The notes: generated from the sequence alone by a model not told the origin. A stretch of 64,000 bases of DNA from Lachnospiraceae bacterium YSD2013 (GCA_900100895.1 FMTX01000007.1:270971-334970), one strand, 5' to 3'; shown: positions 26,848 through 36,906, counted from the first letter of the stretch. Numbers and translations are program-made.

Positions 26848-27776
26848 TACAATACCAATTTAGCTGCGCCGTACATACCTGCGTCGTTGCCGAGTGTTGC
26901 AAGCAATAACTTGGCGCCCTTTGCTCCGTGGAATACATATTTCTCAAAAGAAGGTCTGATGTAGCCCATCAGCACTTCACCGGCCTTAGACACACCGCCG
27001 CCGATTACGAATGCTTCGGGATTAACTACGGAAGCGATAACCGCAAGACCCTTGCCGAGCTTCTCACCGAAGTCTTCGGCGATTTCTTTGCAAAGTGCAT
27101 CGCCGGCCTTAACACCGTCGAATACAGCCTTGGCTGACAAATCCTCCTTAAGTACGGTTGCACCGCTCCAAGACTTCTTGTGAACGGTTGCAAGATATGA
27201 AATACCTGTTGCGGAAGCATACTGCTCGAGGCAGCCCTTATTACCGCATCCGCAGGTTCTGGTCTCGTCATCGTCAATGTGAATGTGACCGATTTCTCCG
27301 CCTGCACCGGTGGAGCCTGCAAGCATCTTGCCATCGATAATGATACCGCCGCCGACACCTGTGCCGAGGGTAACCATTACCATGTTCTTGTAGCCCTGTC
27401 CGCCGCCTTTCCACATCTCACCGAGAGCTGCGACATTGGCGTCATTACCTGCCATAGATTTAATGCCTGTAAGTGAAGTAAGCTTCTCGCTTACATTGAA
27501 CTCGCCCCAGCCAAGGTTAACTGCGCGATGTACCACACCGGCGCCGTCTACGGGTCCGGGAACGCCTACGCCGATACCGGCAACTTCGGCCTTATCGATG
27601 TTTTCTTTGGCCAATTTTTCCTCAATGGAACGTGCCACATCGGGAAGAATATTCTCGCCGCCGTTCTCCTTGCGGGTAGGAATCTCCCACTTATCTATAA
27701 GGTTGCCCTGAATGTCCAGGAAACCCATCTTAACGGTTGTACCGCCTATATCTACACCAAATACGTATTTAGCCAT
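26847..27776 (-). CDS. ROK-family glucokinase
   Basis: 309 residues from the ATG at 27776 (MAKYVFGVDIGGTTVKMG), which starts inside the hprK gene; the 67-residue upstream extension is an out-of-frame read of hprK. The ATP loop is DIGGTTVK, the sugar-binding/catalytic Asp lies in GNDANVAALGE, and the zinc-binding motif CGCGNKGCLEQY marks it as ROK. It should phosphorylate glucose to feed glycolysis. Its neighbourhood with hprK and a Crh-like gene suits carbon-flux control. Confidence 0.93.
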   Translation of the reverse strand: MAKYVFGVDIGGTTVKMGFLDIQGNLIDKWEIPTRKENGGENILPDVARSIEEKLAKENIDKAEVAGIGVGVPGPVDGAGVVHRAVNLGWGEFNVSEKLTSLTGIKSMAGNDANVAALGEMWKGGGQGYKNMVMVTLGTGVGGGIIIDGKMLAGSTGAGGEIGHIHIDDDETRTCGCGNKGCLEQYASATGISYLATVHKKSWSGATVLKEDLSAKAVFDGVKAGDALCKEIAEDFGEKLGKGLAVIASVVNPEAFVIGGGVSKAGEVLMGYIRPSFEKYVFHGAKGAKLLLATLGNDAGMYGAAKLVL

Positions 27777-28719
27777 TCTTTTCGTCCTCTTCTCTCTTCT
27801 TTGCAAAATTTTCCTGAATTCTCTTGTAGAATTCCTGAGCAGCGTTGTAGCCCATCTTCTTCTGTCTGTAGTTAACCGCAGCCGACTCGCAGATAATTGC
27901 AAGGTTACGACCGGGTCTGATGGGGATGTTGTGACATACGACCTTGTTGCCAAGATACTCGGTGTACTGCTCTTCAAGACCGAGTCTGTCGTATTCCTTG
28001 TCCCTGTTCCACTCTTCGAGACGGATTACAAGGTCGATGGACTGAGTGTCCTTAACGCTTGATACACCGAAAAGTGTCTTAACGTCCACAATACCGATAC
28101 CGCGAAGCTCGATAAAGTGCTTGGTAACATCGGGAGCGGAACCGATTAAGGTATCGTCGCTCACCTTTCTGATTTCAACCGCATCATCCGATACAAGACG
28201 GTGACCACGCTTGATAAGCTCCAGAGCCGCCTCTGACTTACCGATGCCGCTCTCACCCGTAATCAGCACACCTTCGCCGTATACATCAACGAGAACGCCG
28301 TGCACCACGATACAGGGAGCAAGCTTAACCTTAAGCCATCTGATAATCTCAGCCATGAAATCGGAAGTGGATTTCTTGGTCATAAGAACCGGAACTTTAT
28401 GTTTGTTGGCAATCTCTAAGAATATGTCGTCGGGCATCAGTTCTCGACAATATACCACTGCAGGGGTCTCTTCAAAAGAAAGAAGCTTCTCATAAGCCTC
28501 GCGCTTCTCCTTCTTGGAAAGGTTCTCCATGTAAGTATATTCAACGAATCCGATAATCTGAAGTCGTGCGGCATCATAGTGCTCGTAGTATCCCGCAATC
28601 TGAATCGCAGGACGGTTAATGTCGGGCTGGGTAATCTTAATCTTGGAAATATCGATATCCGGAGTAAGATTCTCAAGCTTCATCTTATCGATTACAGTTT
28701 CAAGTGCAACATATGCCAT
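27769..28719 (-). CDS. hprK: HPr kinase/phosphorylase HprK
   Basis: A 316-residue bifunctional sensor kinase. The N-terminal regulatory domain (1-130) precedes the catalytic domain with His140, Walker A GESGIGKS (155-162), the D178-D179 pair and the signature IELRGIGIVDVK. It phosphorylates HPr and Crh on Ser46 in response to ATP and fructose-1,6-bisphosphate, and dephosphorylates them when phosphate is high. Potential substrates in the window are the two HPr-like proteins at 1948 and 23903. AAGGAGG precedes the start. Confidence 0.96.
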   Translation of the reverse strand: MAYVALETVIDKMKLENLTPDIDISKIKITQPDINRPAIQIAGYYEHYDAARLQIIGFVEYTYMENLSKKEKREAYEKLLSFEETPAVVYCRELMPDDIFLEIANKHKVPVLMTKKSTSDFMAEIIRWLKVKLAPCIVVHGVLVDVYGEGVLITGESGIGKSEAALELIKRGHRLVSDDAVEIRKVSDDTLIGSAPDVTKHFIELRGIGIVDVKTLFGVSSVKDTQSIDLVIRLEEWNRDKEYDRLGLEEQYTEYLGNKVVCHNIPIRPGRNLAIICESAAVNYRQKKMGYNAAQEFYKRIQENFAKKREEDEKNG

Positions 28720-28782
28720 AAAGAAATGCCTCCTTATATAATCGCTACATAAAAGTGTAACACAATGCAGTTAATATCGCCA

Positions 28783-30642
28783 TTATCCATGGAAAAATTT
28801 GTAGATATCTTCCGCAATGTTAAGCGGTATCTCATCAAGTCCCGCGAGTTCCTCAACCGATGCGTTCTTGATGGCTTCAATCGATTCAAAGCCTCGCATG
28901 AGAGCCTTTCTGCGGGCAGGTCCGATACCCGGAATGTCATCGAGCACCGAGTGTACCTGTTTCTTGGAGCGAAGGCTCTTGTGGAACTCTATAGCAAATC
29001 TGTGGGCTTCGTCCTGAACTCTTGTAATAAGTTTGAACGCTTCCGACGATTTATTGATATCTATCTCCACACCGTCCACGTACAAGCCTCGGGTATTGTG
29101 GTAGTCGTCCTTAACCATACCGCAGACGGGTATGTCGAGCCTAAGCTCGTCGAGGACTTTTTTTGCAATGTTAACCTGACCGCGACCACCGTCCATGAGG
29201 AGTAAGTCGGGGAATCTGACAAAGCTTCCGTAGCTTGCCTCAAGGTTCTCGGCATCAAGGCGCTTCTTCTCTTCGAATCCATGGATAAATCGGCGCGACA
29301 GCACTTCATGCATGCAGGCATAATCATCGGGACCCTCTACCGAACGAATCTTAAACTTTCTGTAGTCGCCCTTAACGGGTCTTCCGCCTTCGAACACTAC
29401 CATAGAGCCGACATTCTCAAATCCGTTGGTGTTGGAAATATCGAAGGCCTCGATTCGGTTGATACCGTCTATGCCGATAAGTTCTGAAAGCTCGGCAACC
29501 GCGCCCTTGGTGGCTTTTTCCTCTCGGAGAATTTTTTCTTTGTCCTGAAGGAGTACGAGCATTGCGTTCTTGTGGGCAAGCTCGGCGAGTTTTTCCTTGT
29601 CTCCTACTTTGGGAACGGAAAGCTTGACTTTCTTACCCTTAACGTATGAGAGCCACTCCTCTATTCCTGTGGCGCCTTCTATCTCGCATGGAAGAATAAT
29701 CTCGCGCGGCACAAAAGGCGTACCTGTATAATATCTCTTTATAAATTCCTCGAGTACTTCAGGCTTCGTAAGGCCTTCCACCTCTCCGATGTGATGGTGC
29801 TCGCGCCCTATCATCTTGCCGTTTCGGACAAAGAAAACCTGTACCACAGCGTCGGAATCGTCCTTGGCGATACCGATAATGTCGCGGTCTTCCTCGTCGT
29901 CATTGGTAATCTTCTGACGCTCGATAATACGTGCGGCGCTCTCGAGGAGTTCTCTGTATCTTATGGCTTCCTCGAAGTCGAGTCGTTCCGAGGCTGCCTC
30001 CATTTTTTCTTTGAGCGCTTTGATGATGGTCTTGTCGTTGCCGTTCATGAAGTCGATGGCGCTCTGAACGCGCTCCATGTACTCCTCATGAGTAACCTTA
30101 CCGGTGCAGGGAGCGAGGCAACGCTTGATGTGATAATTCATGCAGGGGCGGTCGTTCTCGACACCGTACGCGCACTTCTTGTTGCAGGAGCGCAGGCAAT
30201 AGGTTGCGTTCAAAAGCTCGATGGTGTCATTGACCGCAAGGCCGCTTGTGTAAGGGCCGAAGTACTTGGCCTTGTCCTTGAAGGTCTTGCGAACCTTCAA
30301 TATGCGCGGGTACTCCTCGTCGAGGGTAACCTTGATATATGGATAAGTCTTGGAGTCTTTAAGAAGGGTGTTGTACTTGGGGCTGTATTCCTTGATGAGG
30401 TTGTTCTCAAGTACAAGCGCCTCAAGCTCGGAGTCCACCACAATGTACTCAAAATGGTCGATAAGCGAGACCATTCGCTGAATCTTGGCAGTCTTCTTCG
30501 TGGACGCACGAAAATAAGACCGCACTCTGTTGTACAGATTAACGGCCTTACCGACGTATATGATGTTGTCGCTTGAGTCATGCATAAGATAAACTCCCGG
30601 CTTGTGCGGGAGTTTACTTAATTCTTCTTCAAAATTAAACAT
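28783..30642 (-). CDS. uvrC: Excinuclease ABC subunit UvrC
   Basis: A 619-residue nucleotide-excision repair endonuclease. It has an N-terminal GIY-YIG nuclease domain (KPGVYLMHDSSDNIIYVGKA), a Cys-rich segment, a UVR motif (EKMEAASERLDFEEAIRYREL), the RNase H-like second nuclease domain (AFDISNTNG, LLMDGGRGQV) and C-terminal helix-hairpin-helix repeats (LDDIPGIGPARRKALM). Full length. The start overlaps the ftsH stop by 8 bases and has its own AGAGG site. UvrA and UvrB are not in the window. Confidence 0.97.
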   Translation of the reverse strand: MFNFEEELSKLPHKPGVYLMHDSSDNIIYVGKAVNLYNRVRSYFRASTKKTAKIQRMVSLIDHFEYIVVDSELEALVLENNLIKEYSPKYNTLLKDSKTYPYIKVTLDEEYPRILKVRKTFKDKAKYFGPYTSGLAVNDTIELLNATYCLRSCNKKCAYGVENDRPCMNYHIKRCLAPCTGKVTHEEYMERVQSAIDFMNGNDKTIIKALKEKMEAASERLDFEEAIRYRELLESAARIIERQKITNDDEEDRDIIGIAKDDSDAVVQVFFVRNGKMIGREHHHIGEVEGLTKPEVLEEFIKRYYTGTPFVPREIILPCEIEGATGIEEWLSYVKGKKVKLSVPKVGDKEKLAELAHKNAMLVLLQDKEKILREEKATKGAVAELSELIGIDGINRIEAFDISNTNGFENVGSMVVFEGGRPVKGDYRKFKIRSVEGPDDYACMHEVLSRRFIHGFEEKKRLDAENLEASYGSFVRFPDLLLMDGGRGQVNIAKKVLDELRLDIPVCGMVKDDYHNTRGLYVDGVEIDINKSSEAFKLITRVQDEAHRFAIEFHKSLRSKKQVHSVLDDIPGIGPARRKALMRGFESIEAIKNASVEELAGLDEIPLNIAEDIYKFFHG

Positions 30643-32728
30643 TAGTATCCTCTTTGATTTCGGAGGTTTCCTGTTTCATTACTTCTTCAAATGATTCTGC
30701 GGGCCCCACTTCAGCCTCGGGAGCGGGCTTAGAAACCGTTTCGGGCGCAGGCTCAATAACAGCCTCAGCCTTAGGGGCTTCTGCCTTGTCTTCTACGCTG
30801 TCCTTGGCTTCCTTGCTCTTACCGTCGGATTCTTTCTTCTCTTCTGCGGGATCGGGAAGTCCTTTCTCGCGTCTGTAGATTTCCATGAATTCCTTGCCGG
30901 TGATGGTTTCTTTCTCTATTAAGTAAGCCGCAATCTTATCAAGAATCTCTCGATTCTCCGAAAGAAGACGCTTAGCCTCTTCGTAGCTTTCCTTAAGAAG
31001 CTTCATAACTTCTTCATCGACCTGAGCCTCGGTGGCCTCACTGCAGACAGCGGCACGACGATTTTCAAGGTACTGGCTCTCGACAGTCTCAAGGGCCATA
31101 AGTCCGAAGCGTTTGCTCATGCCGTACATGGTAATCATGCTACGGGCGATGTTGGTAGCTTTCTCGATATCGTTGGATGCGCCGGTGGTAACTGTGTCAA
31201 AAACAAGTTCCTCGGCCGCGCGACCGCCAAGGTATCCCACTATCATGTCGCGAAGCTCTGCTTCTGTATTTAAGTACTTCTCTTCCTCGGGTACCTGCAT
31301 TACGTAGCCGAGAGCACCCATGGTACGGGGAACAATTGTAATCTTCTGGACGGGCTCGGAGTTCTTCTGAAGAGCCGCTATAAGTGCATGGCCGACTTCA
31401 TGATAGGAGACGATTCTGCGTTCTTCCTTGCTCATGATACGGTCTTTCTTTTCCTTACCTACAAGAACCTGCTCGACAGCATCGAAGAGGTCTTTCTGGG
31501 ATACGAACTCACGATGTTCCTTAACTGCGTTGATTGCAGCCTCGTTAATCATGTTCGCAAGGTCGGAACCTACGGCGCCGGAAGTTGCAAGCGCGATTGC
31601 ATCAAGGTCAACCGTCTCATCCATAAGCACGTCCTTGGCATGAACTTTAAGTATCTCTACACGACCCTTTAAGTCGGGCTTGTCAACGATTATACGTCTG
31701 TCGAAACGACCGGGGCGAAGAAGCGCCTTATCAAGAATCTCGGGGCGGTTCGTTGCCGCAAGGATGAAGATACCCTTGGAAGCGTCGAAACCATCCATCT
31801 CGGAAAGGAGCTGGTTGAGTGTCTGCTCACGCTCTTCGTTACCGCCGCCGTACTTGGAGTCACGGCTGCGTCCGATAGCATCAATTTCGTCTATGAATAC
31901 GATACAGGGAGCATTCTTGCCTGCTTCCTTGAACAAATCTCTTACACGTGAAGCGCCGACACCGACGAACATCTCTACGAAGTCCGAACCGGTAAGTGAA
32001 AAGAAAGGAACATGTGCCTCGCCGGCAACCGCTCTTGCAAGAAGAGTCTTACCTGTTCCGGGAGGTCCTACGAGGAGGGCACCCTTCGGAAGCTTGGCAC
32101 CGATTTTAACGTATCTGCCGGGGTTGTGAAGGAAGTCTACAACTTCCACAAGGCTTTCTTTGGCCTCGTCTTCACCGGCTACGTCCTTAAATGTTACACC
32201 GGTTTCTTTCTGCACATAGACCTTAGCGTTAGACTTGCCTACGCCGCCCATAAGGCCGCCGCCTCCGCCCATACGCTTGGTGATAAAGCTCATGAGTACG
32301 AGGAACAGTACTATGGGAAGAATGTATGTAAGAATGATGGAAATAAGCCAGCTGGAGTTGTCAGGAATCTCGCCGCTTACCTCGACGCCCGCGTCAAGAA
32401 GTCTCTTGGAAAGCGCCTCTCTGTCCTCGACAAGACCTGTGCAATATGTAACCTTAACGCTTCTGAAGGCGGGAGTAGCGGTGACCTCTTCAACCGGAGT
32501 GATGGTAATTCTGTCACTCTCGACATAGACACTCTCAACCTTTCCTTCATCAAGCATCTTTATAAATTCTGTGTAGGGAATTTCCTTATTGGTAACCGAT
32601 GTAAGGGCTCTGGTGAAGTAGCTTACCAGCAAAAGAATGACCAATGCCGCAATGAGCATGGGCGCAATCTTGGGACCCTTGGGATCGTTCTGACCGTTAT
32701 TGGGATTGTTATTATTATTCTCGTTCAT
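30635..32728 (-). CDS. ftsH: ATP-dependent zinc metalloprotease FtsH
   Basis: 697 residues from the ATG at 32728, which has GAGAGG seven bases upstream (a longer frame starts at 32755). An Asn-rich N terminus is followed by a membrane segment (IAPMLIAALVILLLVSYF), an extracellular loop and a second segment. The AAA domain has GPPGTGKT, FIDEIDAIGR and the SRH region, then the zinc site HEVGH. The last 60 residues are a Glu/Ala/Pro-rich tail typical of this group. It degrades misassembled membrane proteins. Head of a run with uvrC and hprK. Confidence 0.96.
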   Translation of the reverse strand: MNENNNNNPNNGQNDPKGPKIAPMLIAALVILLLVSYFTRALTSVTNKEIPYTEFIKMLDEGKVESVYVESDRITITPVEEVTATPAFRSVKVTYCTGLVEDREALSKRLLDAGVEVSGEIPDNSSWLISIILTYILPIVLFLVLMSFITKRMGGGGGLMGGVGKSNAKVYVQKETGVTFKDVAGEDEAKESLVEVVDFLHNPGRYVKIGAKLPKGALLVGPPGTGKTLLARAVAGEAHVPFFSLTGSDFVEMFVGVGASRVRDLFKEAGKNAPCIVFIDEIDAIGRSRDSKYGGGNEEREQTLNQLLSEMDGFDASKGIFILAATNRPEILDKALLRPGRFDRRIIVDKPDLKGRVEILKVHAKDVLMDETVDLDAIALATSGAVGSDLANMINEAAINAVKEHREFVSQKDLFDAVEQVLVGKEKKDRIMSKEERRIVSYHEVGHALIAALQKNSEPVQKITIVPRTMGALGYVMQVPEEEKYLNTEAELRDMIVGYLGGRAAEELVFDTVTTGASNDIEKATNIARSMITMYGMSKRFGLMALETVESQYLENRRAAVCSEATEAQVDEEVMKLLKESYEEAKRLLSENREILDKIAAYLIEKETITGKEFMEIYRREKGLPDPAEEKKESDGKSKEAKDSVEDKAEAPKAEAVIEPAPETVSKPAPEAEVGPAESFEEVMKQETSEIKEDTNV

Positions 32729-32839
32729 TATTTTCCTCTCAAAAAGCGGATACAATATTCTCTTTAATTATAAGTAACGCATGATTTTATCGCAATAACC
32801 ATTGTGTAAAAAAAATATTAACAGAAAATAATCTTTTCC

Positions 32840-32868
32840 TTGAAATCCGAAGACTTTATATGTACAAT
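32840..32868 (+). promoter_or_regulatory. Promoter of the DUF1846 gene
   Basis: TTGAAA (32840-32845) and TACAAT (32863-32868) with a 17-base spacer. A leader of about 65 bases and a TAGGAGG site follow. Confidence 0.75.
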
Positions 32869-32939
32869 CTAATGCGTGGAGCAGTAGTACACTTCTCATC
32901 ACATTTTGTTAAAAAAAAACGATTTCTTTAGGAGGTTTT

Positions 32940-34421
32940 ATGAAAATCGGTTTTGATAACGAAATGTACATTAAGACCCAGTCTGAGAAAATTCTTGAGA
33001 GAATTTCATCTTTTGGCAACAAGCTCTATCTTGAGTTTGGTGGTAAGCTTTTCGACGACTACCACGCATCCAGAGTATTACCCGGATTTGAACCTGACAG
33101 TAAGTTAAAGATGCTTCTTAAGATGAAAGACCACGCCGAGATTGTAATCGCCATCGGTGCAGATGCAATCGAGCAGAACAAAAAGCGTGGCGACTTAGGC
33201 ATCACTTATGACCTTGATGTATTAAGACTTATTGACGCATTTACCAACGTAGGTCTCTACGTAGGCAGCGTTGTTATCACCAAATATGCGGGACAGCCCG
33301 CCGCAGATGCTTTTCGTAAGAGATTATCTGCATTAAACATTAAATCTTATTTGCACTACCCCATCGAAGGATATCCTTATAACATTCCCCTTATCGTAAG
33401 CGAAGACGGTTACGGCAAGAATGATTATATCGAGACTTCCAGACCCCTCGTCGTTATCACGGCACCCGGTCCCGGAAGCGGTAAGATGGCTACCTGTCTT
33501 TCTCAGCTTTATCACGAGAACAAGCGTGGTGTGAAGGCCGGCTATGCTAAGTTCGAAACCTTCCCCATCTGGAACCTTCCTTTGAACCATCCCGTTAACA
33601 TCGCTTACGAAGCTGCCACCGCAGACCTTAACGATGTCAACATGATTGACCCCTTCCACATGGAAGCATACGGTATTACAACCGTTAACTATAACCGCGA
33701 CGTCGAAGTATTCCCCGTTCTTAACGAGATCTTCACCCGCATTCTCGGCGAAAGCCCCTACAAGTCACCCACCGACATGGGTGTCAACATGGCAGGTAAC
33801 TGCATTATTGACGACGAAGTATGTTGCGAAGCTTCCAAGCAGGAAATCATCCGCCGCTACTACACCGCCCTCTGCGATCTTAAGAAGGGCACCGGTGCCA
33901 AGGAAGTTGTATATAAGCTCGAGCTTCTCATGAAGCAGCTTAACCTCTCCATTGCAGACCGTCCTGTAGTAGGCGAAGCCATCCGTCGTGAGGAAGAAAC
34001 CGGTCATCCCGGTGTTGCCATCGAACTTCCCAACGGCAAGGTTATTTCCGGTAAGACTTCCGACTTACTCGGAGCAAGCGCCGCTTGCCTTATCAACTCT
34101 CTTAAAGAGCTTGCGGGCATCGACCACAATCTTCACCTTGTTACCAAGGAAGCACTTGAGCCTATCCAGACCCTTAAGACCAAGTACTTAGGAAGCAAGA
34201 ACCCCCGCCTCCACACCGACGAAGTGCTCATCGCCCTCTCGGTCAGCGCGGCTACCAATCCTTCTTCCTCAGTAGCTTTAAGCCAGCTTCCCAAGCTTCG
34301 CGGCTGTGAAGTTCACTCAAGCGTAATCATCTCTCCCGTCGACGAGAGAATGTTCAAGAAGTTAGGTCTTAACTTAACCTGCGAGCCTAAGTACGAGACC
34401 AATCAGAAGTATCACAACTAA
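32940..34421 (+). CDS. DUF1846 family protein
   Basis: A 493-residue soluble protein that matches the DUF1846 family over its whole length (MKIGFDNEMYIKTQSEKIL at the start and APGPGSGKMATCLSQLYHE). That second segment is a P-loop-like GPGSGK motif near residues 178-183. The family is widespread in Firmicutes, has known crystal structures, and has no assigned reaction that I can name. Codon use is strongly biased to C-ending codons, which suggests high expression, in line with a good promoter, TAGGAGG site and terminator. Confidence 0.88.
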   Translation: MKIGFDNEMYIKTQSEKILERISSFGNKLYLEFGGKLFDDYHASRVLPGFEPDSKLKMLLKMKDHAEIVIAIGADAIEQNKKRGDLGITYDLDVLRLIDAFTNVGLYVGSVVITKYAGQPAADAFRKRLSALNIKSYLHYPIEGYPYNIPLIVSEDGYGKNDYIETSRPLVVITAPGPGSGKMATCLSQLYHENKRGVKAGYAKFETFPIWNLPLNHPVNIAYEAATADLNDVNMIDPFHMEAYGITTVNYNRDVEVFPVLNEIFTRILGESPYKSPTDMGVNMAGNCIIDDEVCCEASKQEIIRRYYTALCDLKKGTGAKEVVYKLELLMKQLNLSIADRPVVGEAIRREEETGHPGVAIELPNGKVISGKTSDLLGASAACLINSLKELAGIDHNLHLVTKEALEPIQTLKTKYLGSKNPRLHTDEVLIALSVSAATNPSSSVALSQLPKLRGCEVHSSVIISPVDERMFKKLGLNLTCEPKYETNQKYHN

Positions 34422-34435
34422 TCACAGAACACCAG

Positions 34436-34463
34436 AAGGACATCCCGAATGGATGTCCTTTTT
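34436..34463 (+). terminator. Terminator of the DUF1846 gene
   Basis: AAGGACATCC (34436-34445) pairs perfectly with GGATGTCCTT (34451-34460), followed by TTTTTG. Confidence 0.92.
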
Positions 34464-34503
34464 GTTGTTTTTCTCATTTTAGGCAGCAAAAAAACCATCT
34501 TCA

Positions 34504-34686
34504 TGACCCTATCGTGCATTTTCTCCCTATAGGGTCAATAGTTTTCATCCATTTCTACCGATTTTTGAAATTTCCGGTCAAACCTTTTGACCCTATTTGA
34601 TCATTTTCTTTTGCAGGGTCAATCGAATGCGCTTGAATTTAACTTTATGCATGACCCTATGACACATTTTGTTGCTTTCAGGTCAT
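34504..34686. repeat. Cluster of GACCCTAT/AGGGTCA palindromic repeats
   Basis: Three related imperfect palindromes lie in the 321-base convergent gap 34422-34742. Their arms are TGACCCTA (34504-34511) with TAGGGTCA (34530-34537), TTGACCCT (34588-34595) with AGGGTCAA (34615-34622), and ATGACC (34651-34656) with GGTCAT (34681-34686). Each encloses 18-24 bases with a shared CATTTT core (TGCATTTTCT, TCATTTTCTT, ACATTTTGTT). A further GGTCAA/TTGACC palindrome (34576-34592) links the first two. Nothing else is in the gap apart from two terminators. The repeats could be REP-like elements or protein sites. Confidence 0.65.
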
Positions 34687-34709
34687 ACCGCAGGAATTTT
34701 AATGACATG

Positions 34710-34733
34710 AAAACGGCACGCCGAAGCGCGCCG
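34710..34733 (-). terminator. Terminator of the GH3 gene
   Basis: CGGCACGC (34714-34721) pairs with GCGCGCCG (34726-34733), with a CGAA loop (TTCG read on the minus strand). TTTTCATG follows on the minus strand. Confidence 0.82.
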
Positions 34734-34742
34734 CATGTTTCA

Positions 34743-36761
34743 CTATTCTCTTATAAGCAATTCTCCCGTTTTATTGAGTCCGTATCCATACGGAAAAAGA
34801 ATCTCTGACTCGGGAAGCTCATGCTTCTCATCAATCTTCTTAAAATCCTTAAGCCATGTAATCGGAAGTGTACCCGTGAAGTCGTAATCTCCAAAGAGTA
34901 CATCTGCGATGCCTTCGCCCTCGGTTCCGGGAAGGAAAGCCATGACCACAGCGTCATACTTATCTACGTAGTCGTTGATGTCGATGGGACGACCTGCGAT
35001 TACAATGAGAACCTTAAGCGGATCGTTTCCGTTAGCGACTATCTGCTTTTCGATATTCTCAAGGAGCTTAACGTCACCGGAGATAGGCTTAAGGTCTGAA
35101 GGCTTAACGTCGCCGTCGGACTCCGCGTAAGGGTTCTCGCCCACAACGGTCACAATTACATCACTTGCCGCATCGAGCTCGCCGCGTACACTGTGGGAGA
35201 CCTTCGCGTATTCTTTGACCTCGTCATAGATGCCTTGGACTATAGGCGTTCCGAGGGTAATATTGCCGGCCTCACCCTGCCAAGAAATAGTCCAGCCGCC
35301 ACACTGGCGACCGATGTCAAAAGCACCTGACCCGCACACGGTAATATTTGTGGCTTCTTTAATCTTCTCCATGGCAAGCTTACCGTCGACATTGCCGTTC
35401 TTAAGGAGCACGAGACTTTCTCTTACCGCGCGTCTTGCCACTTCTCTGTTCTCTTCCGAGCCAAACTCGCCGAACAACTCATTCTCGTGAGCCGAGCCCA
35501 CTTCTTCGTCAAACATATTGCTCATGAACTTAACTCGCAAGATACGTGATACCGCATCATCAAGTCTTTCTTCAGAAATCTTTCCTGCCTTAACAAGCTT
35601 GATGATGGTCTGCGCACATCTGTCCCATTCCTGCGCTTCCATAAACATATCTACGCCTGCATTCATGCAATTGGCCACCTCTTCATCGTAGGTGCCCTTG
35701 CACTGTCCGATTGCATTGTAGTCGCTTATTACCATGCCTTTGAATCCAAGCTGTTCTTTCAAAACATCAGTAAGAAGATGTTTGTTTTCATGGCACTTAA
35801 GGCCGTCAATGCTGTTATATGAAGGCATAACAGTAAGCACGTTATTGTCGATGCAAGCCTTGTAGGGATCCAAAACGCCCATAGCGAGAAGTTCGTCGAA
35901 CTCCGCCGCCGACATCTCCACATTGCCCTGGTTCACACCTTCTGTCGTGTAGCCCTCACCGATATAGTGTTTCGCACACGCTATTACCGCATCCTCGGGC
36001 ATATATTCATCACCTTTTACATTACCTTGTAACGCTGCCACAAAAGGTCCCGCCAGTTTCGCTACATCGGCCGTTTTCTCGCTAAAGCCTTCGTAAGTTC
36101 TTCCCCAGCGCTCATTCTGCGGATTGGCCAGACAAGGTGCAAAAGAATACTGCACTCCTATCGCTCTTACCTCTCGCGCCACTACATGAGCGATTTCTTC
36201 CATAAGTTCAGGATCATTGGCCGCGCCAAGGCCTATATTGTGAGGGAATATTGTTGCCCCGTAAATATTGTTGTTGCCGTGAACAGCGTCTATTCCGTAC
36301 AAAAGCGGAATACCGAGTCTTGTCTCAAGCGCTGCTGCCTTAAGTTCATTCACACGCTTCTGCCAATGTTCCGGATGATTACCATATGACGGAGCACTTC
36401 CGCCACCGCTTAACACCGAGCCGATGCCTGTATTCTTAACATCTTCAACCGACACATTCACCTGCTCGCCCTGCACACACTGGTATGCTTTCTCTTCAAG
36501 TGTCATTACGGAAAGAAGAGCTTCAACTCTTTGCGCCACCGGAAGTTCCTTATCCAAATAGATTTTCTTGGCCGCTTCCACTGCCGGCTCGTCTGCAGCT
36601 TCTACCGTCTCAGGCTCATCAACTTCTTCTAATACTTCCGCGGTTGAACTTACCGATGTATCGCTCGAAATCGATACATCTTCCGCCTTTCCGCACGAAG
36701 CAAAAAGAAGCGAATATGTCAAAACAACACCTAACGCCTTAATCAACTTTTTCTTTTTCAT
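34743..36761 (-). CDS. Glycoside hydrolase family 3 lipoprotein (beta-glucosidase type)
   Basis: 672 residues. A lipoprotein signal (KKKKLIKALGVVLTYSLLFASC) places it on the outer face of the membrane. An acidic linker to about residue 70 precedes the GH3 N-terminal barrel, with GIDAVHGNNN and KHYIGEG. The nucleophile Asp lies in MVISDYNAIG. The C-terminal alpha/beta sandwich (ESLVLLKNG onward) is complete, but there is no fibronectin-like third domain. It should release glucose or xylose from beta-linked oligosaccharides of plant or microbial origin. Single-gene unit. Confidence 0.92.
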   Translation of the reverse strand: MKKKKLIKALGVVLTYSLLFASCGKAEDVSISSDTSVSSTAEVLEEVDEPETVEAADEPAVEAAKKIYLDKELPVAQRVEALLSVMTLEEKAYQCVQGEQVNVSVEDVKNTGIGSVLSGGGSAPSYGNHPEHWQKRVNELKAAALETRLGIPLLYGIDAVHGNNNIYGATIFPHNIGLGAANDPELMEEIAHVVAREVRAIGVQYSFAPCLANPQNERWGRTYEGFSEKTADVAKLAGPFVAALQGNVKGDEYMPEDAVIACAKHYIGEGYTTEGVNQGNVEMSAAEFDELLAMGVLDPYKACIDNNVLTVMPSYNSIDGLKCHENKHLLTDVLKEQLGFKGMVISDYNAIGQCKGTYDEEVANCMNAGVDMFMEAQEWDRCAQTIIKLVKAGKISEERLDDAVSRILRVKFMSNMFDEEVGSAHENELFGEFGSEENREVARRAVRESLVLLKNGNVDGKLAMEKIKEATNITVCGSGAFDIGRQCGGWTISWQGEAGNITLGTPIVQGIYDEVKEYAKVSHSVRGELDAASDVIVTVVGENPYAESDGDVKPSDLKPISGDVKLLENIEKQIVANGNDPLKVLIVIAGRPIDINDYVDKYDAVVMAFLPGTEGEGIADVLFGDYDFTGTLPITWLKDFKKIDEKHELPESEILFPYGYGLNKTGELLIRE

Positions 36762-36853
36762 AAATACCTCCTGTCACGAGATGTATGATAAGCCATCCCT
36801 CGGCTGATAATAAGAACCGTTTTTTTGTAAAGGTGTCTTTCTTTTACTGCCAA

Positions 36854-36885
36854 AGAAAAACGCTGCCGCACACTCGCGACAGCGT
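36854..36885 (-). terminator. Terminator of the EamA transporter gene
   Basis: ACGCTGCCGC (36860-36869) pairs with GCGACAGCGT (36876-36885) with one mismatch. On the minus strand TTTTTC follows. Confidence 0.85.
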
Positions 36886-36906
36886 CAACTGATTCAATAT
36901 TTAATC

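Noticed and set aside
27777..27977. N-terminal extension of the ROK kinase
   Set aside because: It lies within the hprK coding region in another frame; the kinase motif starts at 27776 with DIGGTT in the right place.
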